The notes beneath the pieces were generated by a model. It saw nothing but the letters and a program-made list of their open reading frames with translations, did no database searches and was not told where the DNA came from. Shown here piece by piece: positions 16,658 through 24,631 of a DNA stretch of 64,000 bases. This stretch comes from Lactiplantibacillus pentosus (GTDB lineage: Bacteria; Bacillota; Bacilli; Lactobacillales; Lactobacillaceae), in the NCBI RefSeq assembly GCF_003641185.1, contig NZ_CP032757.1, positions 1,426,001 to 1,490,000 on the forward strand, written 5' to 3'. Every line of letters starts with the position of its first letter. Position 1 is the stretch's first letter. A program made the position numbers and the translations under genes.

Positions 16658-18550
16658 CTTAAATTTTACAATCTGCCATTTCTAAATGCTGGACAAGTTT
16701 ACACGATTAGTATATGGGCTCATAGTCTAGGCACCTCTGAACAGCCTGTTTCCTGGACATTGTGGCTTAATTGGGATAAGGACCATACGTATCAAGGTGT
16801 GTCCATAACTCGCACGACAAGCCCTTATTGGAGGCACTACTCAGCTACTTTTACGGCAACTGTTGGTGGACAAGTTAATAATGTCCGAATAATTCCGTAC
16901 TTCGGAACTGGAGCGGCGGCTAACGTCGGCGGGTCTGTTTATTTACTAAAGCCTAAACTAGAACGAGGAAGTAGAGCTACTGACTTTTCAGTAAATCCTG
17001 CTGACAACGCAACCGTTGACGCAGTTTCTAGCATCTCTCAAACTGTGGCTTCCATTCAAACAACTGTACGTGGAAAAGTAGATAATCACACTTACCAGTC
17101 AAAGATGACACAATTAGATAGCCAGATAACTTCTGTTGTCGGGCAAGTTAATACTCTTGGGCAGCGGAATCTGATTGCTAATTCACAATTCCAGTACGAC
17201 AAATTTGATGGCTCAACATGGACCTCAGATAAAGCTTCTAATTGGTATTCGTCTGATTATGCATGGTCTTGGTGGAATGGCTATCAAGGAATATGCTGCA
17301 ATATTCCAATATCCAATCCGGTTAACACCAATCTATGGAACTCTATAGTTTCAAAGAAGATCTATGTTCCAGATCCCGCTACTGTGTATTCTGCCAGTGC
17401 GATATTTAATGTCGATAAGATTGGTGCTAGTACTCAGTTGGTTTTAGATTGGTATGACAAATCGATGAAACGCATTGGGTATGCCACTAAAGGTGTAACT
17501 GTCTTTCACAAGCAAACATTGGTCAAGATAGAGAACCAAACTCCGCCAGCAGGAACAGCTTACGTTGCTCTTCAAGTTGATGTCCATGGTGGGGGTCACT
17601 TAGCAGTGATAGCGCCCATGCTTGTTAACGCAGCTAGTGTTGGTTCGTATGTTCCTGATAATGCAAGTTGGACAGAGTTTCAACAAACCGCTTCAGATAT
17701 CAATCTTAAGGTTTCCAAAGATGGTGTTATAAATGCAATTAACGTTTCTCCTGAAGGAACTTCAATATATGGTAATAAATTGCACATTACTGCTGCTACC
17801 TATATTGATAATGCAACCATCAAAGACGCCATGATTGCTAACTTAAGTGCTAACAAGCTAACCGCTGGCTCTATTAACGCTGCTAAGATCAATGTGTATA
17901 ACCTTAATGGCTCAAATATCGTTGCTCACTCCATTACTGCTGATAAATTGATAGCAGGGTCGATGCTTATTGCGATGAACTCAACCTTGCAGACACTTAA
18001 GATTGGTACTGATGGATTGTACACTACGGATAGAAGCGGTAAGGCTATTGGTAAAATTCACACTAACAATTCGGTTCAACATCCCAACGACTGGGGCCTG
18101 GACTTTGACCTTAACTCTGATGGTAAGTTCATGTCCTGGGGTGCCCAAAATGAAGGTGATCCGAATGGTAACTATGGTATAAAATTTGGCTGGACCCGTA
18201 ATAGTTCAGCCCGTGACTTTGGTATGCCATGGGGTGGATTCTGGTTCAATGACAATGTTATGTTACACAAAAATTTAAGATTTGACGGTGGTGGCATCGA
18301 CGTTAAAGATGCATACCAACTAATGAAGTTTGCATGGATTGGTATGAATGGAATCAAATACCCATTCTTTGGGTCAAGCAATCTAAAAGCTGGATGGTTA
18401 TTCGGAAGCCACGAAACCTATTTAGTTAGAAATGGTGGCATTATTAATGCCTCTAAGGTGCTAGGAGCACTTAATGGTCAAAAATTAATCGTCCCTACAA
18501 AAATACGTTCAAACGGCACCATTGCAGTTTATACAACTTATCATTTATAA
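16658..18550 (+). pseudogene. Tal / tail fibre protein, 3' part
   Basis: Continuation of the interrupted tail protein: rest of the second beta-rich unit (NLPFLNAGQVYTISIWAH to KLERGSRATDFSVNP), a short coiled coil, a third such unit (NLIANSQFQYDKFDG), and a C-terminal region with DNATIKDAMIANLSANKL and IVAHSITADKL typical of siphophage tail-tip ends. The frame runs back into the IS, but nothing there is a natural start. Removing the IS and one ACT copy does not rejoin this frame to the upstream one: the join reads ATA ACT TAA. An extra indel is needed to explain it. It ends 17 bases before the next gene. Confidence 0.85.
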
Positions 18551-18567
18551 AGAAGGAGTAATTTATT

Positions 18568-19059
18568 ATGAAAACAACTATTAGTTTTAAGAATCGTGAA
18601 CTTGCAGGCATTGCTAACACACTGGGGCAATTCAAATTAAAAGGTAAGGCAAGCTTAGGACGTAGTGCTCTTATTCGTAAACTTGCCAGTAAGCAAGAAG
18701 AATACGTTGCTGATCGAGTAGAAATTCAGCAAAAATACTTTGAAGCTGATAAAGAGGGTAATTTAAAGACACTAGACGATGGTAGTGAAAAATTAATTCC
18801 AAAACCAGAACTAGCTGACGAAAAGGATCCTTCGAAACTTGGAAAAGGTCCTGAGGCTGATCTTAACTCTGAAATGAACGAGTTATCAGACGACCTTGCA
18901 AATATTGATTTCAGTGAGTACTCTGCTCGATTCAAAGGACTGAAGGCGTCATTGGACGACTATCCTTATGAACTGGATAAGGAAGATGCGATTGTGTACG
19001 AGCGAGTTTATGACCAATTAGAACAGGCGTTTGCAAAAGATTCTAAGGAGGAACAATAA
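18568..19059 (+). CDS. Phage protein of unknown function, DUF1617-like
   Basis: A 163-residue acidic, helical protein. I recognise it only loosely, as resembling the small DUF1617-type proteins found downstream of tail fibres in lactobacillus phages. It begins MKTTISFKNRELAG and ends in a long acidic helix (YERVYDQLEQAFAKDSKEEQ). AGAAGGAG precedes the ATG. The end is just before the start of the next gene, whose ribosome site lies inside this gene's last codons. It may be a baseplate or chaperone component; that is a guess from position. Confidence 0.7.
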   Translation: MKTTISFKNRELAGIANTLGQFKLKGKASLGRSALIRKLASKQEEYVADRVEIQQKYFEADKEGNLKTLDDGSEKLIPKPELADEKDPSKLGKGPEADLNSEMNELSDDLANIDFSEYSARFKGLKASLDDYPYELDKEDAIVYERVYDQLEQAFAKDSKEEQ

Positions 19060-19060
19060 T

Positions 19061-19507
19061 ATGCAAATTATTAATCAAAGTATCCAATATCAAATGGAAA
19101 CATCAACCGGAAATACTGACAGCGTGGTAGTTGGCCTTCATGGTAAGACCGACAAACTAGAATTTAGCGCAAATTTGACAATTGTGGCTGATGATTTAGA
19201 AGCTGGAACAACGTTTGATGACCTTTCCAAGAAACAACTATCCGCTTTAGCTATTAAGAAGTTACCAAAATTGATGCCAACTTTAGCCTACTCAAACTAC
19301 CAGTTCTTTGTCCAGAACAATACGCCGGTTCGTCTGACGGCGTACTCAGACCTAAGCAATAATGGTAATTATATTTCATTAAGCTCAACTCTCGACCAGT
19401 CTGATTTCAAAGATAAACCTATCGGATCAATCGGTTATGAAGATGTAAAATCTGCAGTTAAAACTATTCTTACTCAAGAATTTCCGACATCATCAACGAA
19501 AGCGTGA
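19061..19507 (+). CDS. Phage hypothetical protein
   Basis: A 148-residue protein with no family I can name. It begins MQIINQSIQYQMETS and has alternating strands with VVVGLHGKTDKLEFSANLTI and NNGNYISLSSTLDQ, which suggests a beta fold. The ATG at 19061 is chosen because AAGGAGGAACAATA stands right before it; an in-frame TTG at 19031 would overlap the upstream gene. The location between fibre and lysis genes suggests a tail-tip accessory or host-range protein. Confidence 0.72.
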   Translation: MQIINQSIQYQMETSTGNTDSVVVGLHGKTDKLEFSANLTIVADDLEAGTTFDDLSKKQLSALAIKKLPKLMPTLAYSNYQFFVQNNTPVRLTAYSDLSNNGNYISLSSTLDQSDFKDKPIGSIGYEDVKSAVKTILTQEFPTSSTKA

Positions 19508-19511
19508 TGTT

Positions 19512-19895
19512 ATGCTAAAACATTTAGCAAAAAATAGATTTTGGTTCTGGAAAGCGATGGAAACATATGGCTTAGGAATTTACTTTATTATTAAGCATAA
19601 TACCTTTGCATTTGAGCCACCACAGCCAACGTTGCTTGATGTGTTGGATGATCCACCTATGATTTTTATGCTGGCGGTGGTTGGAACGCTCGCTCTGGTG
19701 TATTCTTTGTGGAACTTGCGTACACATTATTACAAGCCATTAATGACTGGATCACTTACTTTTGTCTGGTTATTTTTCATGATAGCGTTTAGCGTTCATG
19801 ATTTCGAAATGCAACGTTATGTAAGTTTTGAAAGTATGTATGCCATGTTTGTTTTAGGATCAACCATTTTTGAAATTGTAATTGGGGATGATTAG
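19512..19895 (+). CDS. Phage membrane protein, unknown function
   Basis: A 127-residue protein with three or four likely membrane segments (around residues 15-28, 50-67, 79-95 and 108-124) and acidic loops. It does not look like a standard holin, and a real holin gene follows 200 bases later. It may take part in lysis or superinfection exclusion; neither can be shown here. The ATG at 19512 starts four bases after the preceding stop and has only a weak ribosome site, so it may depend on translational coupling. Confidence 0.68.
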   Translation: MLKHLAKNRFWFWKAMETYGLGIYFIIKHNTFAFEPPQPTLLDVLDDPPMIFMLAVVGTLALVYSLWNLRTHYYKPLMTGSLTFVWLFFMIAFSVHDFEMQRYVSFESMYAMFVLGSTIFEIVIGDD

Positions 19896-19897
19896 GG

Positions 19898-20092
19898 GTG
19901 AGCGATGCTGTTATCGTGGCCTTAATTACCACAGCGGGTTCAATTTTCGTTGCGGTCTTAACGATGTGGAACAGTAACAAGGCCGCTAGCAGCGATTCTG
20001 AAACCAAGTTAAAAAAGGAAAATGAGGCTTTAAAAAGGGAAAACAATGAGAAACAAGAAATAATTGACTATTATAGAAAGCGTGATAAATAA
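19898..20092 (+). CDS. Small membrane-anchored coiled-coil phage protein
   Basis: 64 residues: one N-terminal membrane helix (VIVALITTAGSIFVAVLTMW), then a charged coiled coil (KLKKENEALKRENNEKQEII). It starts with GTG after AGGGG. Its stop overlaps the holin start (TAATG). Proteins of this shape stand just before the holin in many lactobacillus phages, so a lysis-timing role is likely but unproven. Confidence 0.75.
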   Translation: MSDAVIVALITTAGSIFVAVLTMWNSNKAASSDSETKLKKENEALKRENNEKQEIIDYYRKRDK

Positions 20093-20376
20093 TGATGGAA
20101 TTAATCCAATTTATTAACGGTACCACGATTGCGGCAATCGCCGTAGTAACATATCTAGTTGTTTGGGCGATTAAACAAACTCAATTCAGCAACAAATATT
20201 TACCAATTATTGCCCTTGGTGTTGGTGCAGTGATTGGTATTTTTATTGGCATTGCCAATGGCGATATCAAATGGGTAGCTGGTTTGGTTGATGGTGTGAT
20301 TGCAGGTGCCGTCAGCGTCGGTGGTAATGAGCTAGCTAAATCGATTGGGACAATGTTTAATGGAGGTGCAAAATAA
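20092..20376 (+). CDS. Phage holin
   Basis: 94 residues with two or three hydrophobic segments (TIAAIAVVTYLVVWAI, YLPIIALGVGAVIGIFIGIA, WVAGLVDGVIAGAVSV) and a short charged tail. It would form membrane pores at the end of the lytic cycle so the lysin can reach the wall. It starts in a TAATG overlap with the gene before and ends in an overlap with the lysin start. There are two ATGs in a row (20092 and 20095), either of which could be used. Confidence 0.85.
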   Translation: MMELIQFINGTTIAAIAVVTYLVVWAIKQTQFSNKYLPIIALGVGAVIGIFIGIANGDIKWVAGLVDGVIAGAVSVGGNELAKSIGTMFNGGAK

Positions 20377-21281
20377 TGAGTTTAAAAGGATTTGATGTAG
20401 CCAGTTATCAGGCTGGTATGAATGTAGGCGAAGCTGCAGGCGACTTTGTGTTGGTGAAAGCAACCGAGGGTATTGATTATACTAATCCAGAATTTAATGG
20501 ACACGCAAAGCAGACTTTGTCAGCAGGCAAGAAGCTAGGCGTGTACCACTTTATCCGGAACGATTCTGATATTAAGAAGCAAGTCAATTACTTCTTAACG
20601 GTTGTTAAGCCATATATTGGCAAAGCAATGCTGGTTCTTGATTTTGAAAACACGACAGGTTCAACCATTCAAAACCAAACAGGCGTCGGCTTAGCGAAGC
20701 AATGGTTAGATTACGTTTATCAACAGACTGGTGTCCGATCAGTGCTTTATACGGGGGTTAGCTGTGAGAACTCATTGGATTGGTCATCCGTGGTCAAGGC
20801 TAACTATGGATTGTGGATTGCACAGTATAACAACTACAACGTTGTGAATGTCTATCAACCACGAGACTTATATGGTAGCTTGAAGAACTGGAAGACAGCG
20901 GTAATGTTCCAATATACTAGTACTGGACGGTTACCTGGTTGGTCAGGTGATCTTGATTTCGATGTATTCTATGGAGACAAATCGGCTTGGGATAAGTACG
21001 CTAAGGCTACTAAATCAAGTAAGCCCGTCTCAAAGTCTAAGCCGGCGGGACCTAAGTGGGTCAAGGAAACCAAGACTTACACACTTAAGACGGCTGTCAA
21101 GCTTCATACAGGTGCTTCTACAGGCGCTAGCGTGATTGCAGTGTTACCGGCAGGCTCAACAATTAAGACTGACCAAGCCATTATTCAGGGCGGATATCGG
21201 TGGGCACGTCAACCACGATCGGGTGGCTATGGTTATCTGGCGACTGGCCCAATAGGTAATACATTGGAATACGTGAAGTAA
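20376..21281 (+). CDS. Endolysin: GH25 lysozyme with SH3-type wall-binding domain
   Basis: Cuts the glycan strands of peptidoglycan for phage release. 301 residues. Residues ~1-195 are a glycoside hydrolase 25 domain: GFDVASYQ with the first Asp, VLVKATEG, and the LDFENTTG acid pair. A Ser/Lys/Pro linker (about 210-225) leads to a C-terminal SH3-like domain (YTLKTAVKLHTGAS to GYGYLATGP) that binds the cell wall. No signal peptide, so export depends on the holin. Ribosome site TGGAGGTG. A strong terminator follows directly. Confidence 0.95.
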   Translation: MSLKGFDVASYQAGMNVGEAAGDFVLVKATEGIDYTNPEFNGHAKQTLSAGKKLGVYHFIRNDSDIKKQVNYFLTVVKPYIGKAMLVLDFENTTGSTIQNQTGVGLAKQWLDYVYQQTGVRSVLYTGVSCENSLDWSSVVKANYGLWIAQYNNYNVVNVYQPRDLYGSLKNWKTAVMFQYTSTGRLPGWSGDLDFDVFYGDKSAWDKYAKATKSSKPVSKSKPAGPKWVKETKTYTLKTAVKLHTGASTGASVIAVLPAGSTIKTDQAIIQGGYRWARQPRSGGYGYLATGPIGNTLEYVK

Positions 21282-21285
21282 AACG

Positions 21286-21325
21286 AATCCCCACACTGGC
21301 TGCAATAGCTGGTGTGGGGATTTTA
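21286..21325 (+). terminator. Terminator of the phage late operon
   Basis: AATCCCCACAC (21286-21296) pairs perfectly with GTGTGGGGATT (21312-21322), followed by a short T-rich stretch, five bases after the lysin stop. Confidence 0.88.
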
Positions 21326-21328
21326 TTG

Positions 21329-21404
21329 TGCAAAAAATAAGATTGATATAATCAATATATGCTGATATATCAAGGGGTAGAACGTGCAAAAAACGTGCAA
21401 AAAC
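21329..21404. repeat. Three GTGCAAAAA direct repeats near the prophage end
   Basis: GTGCAAAAA occurs at 21329, 21384 and 21395, the last two exactly 11 bases apart, in the AT-rich stretch between the lysis terminator and the tRNA. Short repeats of this kind beside an attachment site are typical arm-binding sites for tyrosine integrases. The assignment is by position only. Confidence 0.5.
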
Positions 21405-21438
21405 TTTTTATATTCTAGTGTTTTTTAATGAAATATCA

Positions 21439-21488
21439 AAAATAGGAATCTCGCTAAACGTTGATTTAACGGGATTCCTATTTTTTAA
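21439..21488 (-). terminator. Terminator-like hairpin downstream of tRNA-Leu
   Basis: AAAATAGGAATC (21439-21450) pairs with GATTCCTATTTT (21473-21484). In the minus direction it lies just past the tRNA 3' end with T residues following, so it probably ends the tRNA transcript. T residues on the other side make it usable in both directions. Confidence 0.7.
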
Positions 21489-21511
21489 AAGTGTTCTCTT
21501 ATGACTAATTA

Positions 21512-21595
21512 TGCCCCAGGCAGGATTCGAACCTGTACATTGTTTCCAATACAGCGACCTGAACGCTGCGCGTCTGCCAGTTCCGCCACTGGGGC
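21512..21595 (-). tRNA. tRNA-Leu (anticodon CAG), probable prophage attachment site
   Basis: Reverse-complement folds as a class II tRNA: acceptor GCCCCAG/CTGGGGC with A as discriminator, anticodon stem CAGCG/CGCTG with loop TTCAGGT (anticodon CAG, codon CTG), a long variable arm (about TATTGGAAACAATG), and T loop TTCGAAT. The T stem has one A-C mismatch. CCA is not encoded. The 3' end faces the prophage, so the attR core most likely lies within its T arm/acceptor region. Confidence 0.92.
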
Positions 21596-21784
21596 AGTTG
21601 AATTAACAACAATATTCATTATAGCTAAAAGTGCGAGAAAAATAAACCTTTTTCTATATTTATGCAGTAATTTTCATCACTGATAAGAAAAAAAGCCGAT
21701 AAGTAGGTTTGTGAGTGTTACATCAGCTCAGTATCTTTAACTTACAATGAAATCACGACCAATAAACAACCAGATGCTTTGGAC

Positions 21785-21837
21785 CAAAAAAAGCTTCTCC
21801 CCGCTATCATCCACTTCGATGATAGCAGGGAAAAGCT
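21785..21837 (-). terminator. Strong intrinsic terminator of the lipoprotein gene cluster
   Basis: On the minus strand GCTTTTCCCTGCTATCATC pairs with GATGATAGCGGGGAGAAGC around a six-base loop and runs into seven T residues. It ends the group 23460-21862. Confidence 0.92.
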
Positions 21838-21861
21838 GTTGTCGTTTGTATCTAAATTCCA

Positions 21862-22287
21862 TTAATTCGTCTGTTTCGTCGTAATATTACCATTTGCATA
21901 AACAAAGTAACTATTCAAATAATGGCCACGGCCACCATCCGTCTTCTTGCGGTAGGCATCCACTTGATAATAGTGGTGTCCCTGGCCATCGCGATTAGCG
22001 GTGGGGATGACTGCAAACGTCTGCGACTTCGGTTCGTGGAGTACCTGGGCAACTGCTTGAGCGGCACCGGTGGCACTGGTAATATGGTCATTCGTAGCTT
22101 GATAATTATTGCCGAGACGCTTTTTGGCACTCGCGTCGGCCGCTTGATTGTCGCGCCGAGTTTGTTCTGCGCGGTCTGATGCAGCGACCGAACTGGCCGT
22201 TTTGGTTGAGATACTTGGTTCAGCTTGTGAGGTGCAGCCGGCTAATAGCAATAGACTGCAGCCTCCGATAATGATTCCCCGAGTCAC
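21862..22287 (-). CDS. Small lipoprotein, unknown function
   Basis: 141 residues. The signal peptide ends in a lipobox (SLLLLAGC, cysteine at about residue 18), so the mature protein is lipid-anchored on the outer face of the membrane. After a Ser/Ala/Thr-rich linker comes a domain of ~85 residues with HHYYQVDAYRKKTDGG and YLNSYFVYANG, beta-rich, seen in small lactobacillus lipoproteins but without known activity. The start is GTG, behind AAGGAGGACC. It is the last gene of a minus-strand group with the 39-residue protein and the 337-residue anchored protein, and ends at a strong terminator. Confidence 0.85.
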   Translation of the reverse strand: MTRGIIIGGCSLLLLAGCTSQAEPSISTKTASSVAASDRAEQTRRDNQAADASAKKRLGNNYQATNDHITSATGAAQAVAQVLHEPKSQTFAVIPTANRDGQGHHYYQVDAYRKKTDGGRGHYLNSYFVYANGNITTKQTN

Positions 22288-22299
22288 GCGTGGTCCTCC

Positions 22300-22419
22300 T
22301 TATTTCGTTTGTTCCTGCGACAGACTCGGATAGGGGGTCTGTCGGATAATTTTCATATCAACGATCGTCATTACACCAATGGCTAAAATTAAAACAACGG
22401 CTAGCAAAAACTTTTTCAT
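22300..22419 (-). CDS. 39-residue single-pass membrane peptide
   Basis: A short frame: MKKFLLAVVLILAIGVMTIV then DMKIIRQTPYPSLSQEQTK. It has one N-terminal hydrophobic helix with a Lys-Lys start and a polar tail. A GTGGGGTT ribosome-like site lies before the ATG. It sits in the 160-base gap between two same-strand genes and ends just before the ribosome site of the lipoprotein gene, which argues for a real coding frame. Function unknown; a small membrane regulator or uncleaved signal-anchor peptide. Confidence 0.6.
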   Translation of the reverse strand: MKKFLLAVVLILAIGVMTIVDMKIIRQTPYPSLSQEQTK

Positions 22420-22446
22420 GACGGTAACCCCACTTCATTAGATGAC

Positions 22447-23460
22447 TTATTTCCAGTTTGGCACCCAAATGACCCGGTCGATCTGTTCCGGAATGACCGT
22501 AATCTTAGACCCAGTCTGCGGACCATCCTGAACATCGATAACGTAGGAGATAGGGCCCGCATCAACTTCGATGATTGAACCGCGTTGACCGTCGACCGTA
22601 TCGACCAGACTGTAGAGCGGAATCTCATCGTTGCTGATTTCCATTTCATAGAGCGTGAATTGGAGGAAGTACGATTTTTTACCGGTCTTGATTTTAAGCG
22701 GCGTGTCGATAGCGCCGTAATCAGGCAAGGCCCGGTTCTGAGCGTTCGGATCGTTCATGTATTGCATTTCGTCAACGGCATCAATGGCCATCTTCCATTC
22801 GCCACCCGTCAAATTAGTCTTGGAGGAGAGCGTCATCACGGAATTAGCATAAATATCGATGACATTGAAGGCTTCGTCAACTTGCTTCTTTGGCAAATAC
22901 CCAATCGTATAACCGTGTTCCGCAACTTTGAGTTCAACGCGCACTGAACGCTGCGGCCCATCGACTTCTTCGACCAATTGGATTTCCCCAATGTTGGCGT
23001 TGGCATCGACCCGATATTTCTTGGCGTACAAATAGTCCGCCTTGAGCCCCGAATCGTTATAACCGCCATAGGGCTTGAAATAGCCCCGTTCACTGGCATC
23101 TGCTAACGCTGCTTCGAATTCTTTTTGATAGTAATCGAGGCCAATCACATACGAACGAAAAATCGCGCGTGAGTTCGCATTGATGCGACGCGTCTGCGGA
23201 ACGGACACGGGCCGGGGTGCCGTCTGGTTGAGCCGGTTACGAAAACCGTTATTTTGCGTCTGCAATTTGACGATTTGCCGGTCTTGTTCCTGGTTCGCTA
23301 AGGTTTGGTGAACGAGTCGTTGGCGAATCGACTTCAATAACTCGGCTTGTTTGGCCGCTGCCTGGTTTGTATGGTGTAGGTGGACCAACACCGCGATTAA
23401 AATCGTGATTAAGACTAGGCAGGCAGCAATCAGCCCAGCAACAATTAAATAAATTCTCAT
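22447..23460 (-). CDS. Membrane-anchored protein of unknown function
   Basis: 337 residues: one N-terminal membrane helix (about 5-27), a coiled coil to about residue 80, then a globular part outside or inside the membrane (about 100-335). The segment HGYTIGYLPKKQVDEAFNV faintly resembles the end of a HIRAN-like beta barrel, and the C-terminal part is beta-rich (IEVDAGPISYVIDVQDGPQ). I cannot assign a function. TGGAGTGA precedes the ATG. It leads the minus-strand group with the small peptide and lipoprotein, so all three may act at the membrane. Confidence 0.78.
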   Translation of the reverse strand: MRIYLIVAGLIAACLVLITILIAVLVHLHHTNQAAAKQAELLKSIRQRLVHQTLANQEQDRQIVKLQTQNNGFRNRLNQTAPRPVSVPQTRRINANSRAIFRSYVIGLDYYQKEFEAALADASERGYFKPYGGYNDSGLKADYLYAKKYRVDANANIGEIQLVEEVDGPQRSVRVELKVAEHGYTIGYLPKKQVDEAFNVIDIYANSVMTLSSKTNLTGGEWKMAIDAVDEMQYMNDPNAQNRALPDYGAIDTPLKIKTGKKSYFLQFTLYEMEISNDEIPLYSLVDTVDGQRGSIIEVDAGPISYVIDVQDGPQTGSKITVIPEQIDRVIWVPNWK

Positions 23461-23606
23461 AATAATTCACTCCAAGAAGAATTGCAGATTAGTTTAAGTA
23501 TAGTCGACCAGCACGCAGAGCGCCAATTTTACGGCTGTGCTTGTCAGCGAATCGATAACAAGGTATGATATTGCTATTGTATAATAATTTTGACTGATAA
23601 GAAACG

Positions 23607-24086
23607 GTGGCGAACAGCGTGCAATGGTTGATTAAAATCTACCATCGAGGTGAATATTTTTGGAAATATGCCGTGTTTGGCTTCATGGCCGCGTTGATCA
23701 ACGTGTTGGCATTCTGGCTACTACACGCTGTCCTGGCTGAACACTACCTATTTTCCAACACGATTGCGTGGATCGTCGCAACTTTGTTCAGTTTTTTTAC
23801 CAACAAAGCGGTGGTCTTTCAATCAAAATCACAGAATTTTTGGCACTGGTGTCGCGAGTTCGTGAGCTTCATGTTAACGCGCGGACTGTCATACTTTTTT
23901 GATACCTTCCTGATGTTTCTCGGCATCTCAGTGCTCATATGGCCAGCGATGTTAGTGAAAATCATTGATCAGGTGCTCGTTGGGTTGTTCAATTATGGCA
24001 CCTCGCGCCTGATTTTTATGGAAAGTAATCAGAAAATGCGGATGCGCAGGATGCTGCTGAAACGGTTAAATAATCGTAATAACTAA
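23607..24086 (+). CDS. GtrA-like membrane protein
   Basis: 159 residues with four membrane helices in the GtrA family arrangement: KYAVFGFMAALINVLAFWLLH, a short loop, WIVATLFSFFTNKAVVF with the conserved asparagine and phenylalanines, and two C-terminal helices. Family members help move lipid-linked sugars or act with glycosyltransferases in wall polymer decoration; no partner is adjacent here. It starts with GTG at 23607, or possibly GTG at 23619; neither has a clear ribosome site. TATAAT at 23580-23585 is a likely -10 box, which would make the leader very short. Confidence 0.85.
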   Translation: MANSVQWLIKIYHRGEYFWKYAVFGFMAALINVLAFWLLHAVLAEHYLFSNTIAWIVATLFSFFTNKAVVFQSKSQNFWHWCREFVSFMLTRGLSYFFDTFLMFLGISVLIWPAMLVKIIDQVLVGLFNYGTSRLIFMESNQKMRMRRMLLKRLNNRNN

Positions 24087-24103
24087 TGATGTGAATAAGC
24101 GTA

Positions 24104-24141
24104 TTAAGCAAGTGGTCAAGGATGGCGGCTTGCTTTTTTAA
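24104..24141 (+). terminator. Terminator between convergent genes
   Basis: AAGCAAG (24106-24112) pairs with CTTGCTT (24129-24135), followed by T residues; lies between the gtrA-like gene and the convergent DUF1516-like gene. Confidence 0.75.
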
Positions 24142-24199
24142 TCGCATTAATTAAGTGCTCGCTACATATTCGTTAGTCAGCAAAGCCGGATGGTCGCCT

Positions 24200-24559
24200 T
24201 TAAATCAAATGTCCCGTCAGCTGCCAGTGCAGTAGGGCGCCGCAAACGATGGTAATGACGGTGCAGCTGACGAGCAACGTCAACAGGCCGCGATTCAAGT
24301 GGCTTTCCTGTTTGCGTGCAAACGTAATTTCCACTAAGCCAATCGTGCTGAGTCCCAGCACCGCTTTAATTAGCGTCAACCACCAATTGCCGCCAAAGGT
24401 TTTGGTCGCCAAGACGACGCCGGTAATAATGATGAGCAGGTAACCCAAACGACTGAGAATCAAGTAACGATTGGCTGCTTTGATTGAATGACGACTCAGG
24501 CCTAATGTGACCGTCACCATCAGCCACAGCCAACCAAAAATGTGTCCGAATAAGTACAT
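24200..24559 (-). CDS. YisL/DUF1516-family membrane protein
   Basis: 119 residues, four predicted membrane helices (MYLFGHIFGWLWLMV, YLILSRLGYLLIIITGVVLA, LIKAVLGLSTIGLVEITFA, LTLLVSCTVITIVCGALL). The pattern matches the small YisL (DUF1516) family of Firmicutes, of unknown role. The ATG at 24559 is chosen because GGAGGCGG lies upstream; the frame could extend to 24604 but that part is cysteine-rich and unlike the family. Same strand as the metE-metF operon but separated from it by about 70 bases. Confidence 0.82.
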   Translation of the reverse strand: MYLFGHIFGWLWLMVTVTLGLSRHSIKAANRYLILSRLGYLLIIITGVVLATKTFGGNWWLTLIKAVLGLSTIGLVEITFARKQESHLNRGLLTLLVSCTVITIVCGALLHWQLTGHLI

Positions 24560-24631
24560 AGTAAAACCGCCTCCGCATTTACAATTCATGTCTAATTTTA
24601 GCATGAAAGTAACTGCTGGCGGCGGTTTCTT

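Larger units (their letters stand above)
1..21512. mobile_element. Siphovirus-type prophage, packaging-to-lysis half
   Basis: Consecutive + strand genes follow the standard order of a siphophage late operon: terminase, portal, protease, capsid, connectors, tail tube, chaperones, tape measure, Dit, Tal, holin, lysin. Many genes overlap by a few bases. The left end, with integrase, repressor, replication genes and small terminase, lies outside the window. The right boundary is placed at the 3' end of a minus-strand tRNA-Leu just after the lysis genes, where temperate phages of this kind commonly attach. The exact att core cannot be fixed without the other end. A frameshifted dit and an IS-split Tal gene suggest it can no longer build a working tail. 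Confidence 0.93.

Noticed and set aside
21501..21683. 60-codon + strand frame
   Set aside because: It runs across the tRNA-Leu gene in antisense.
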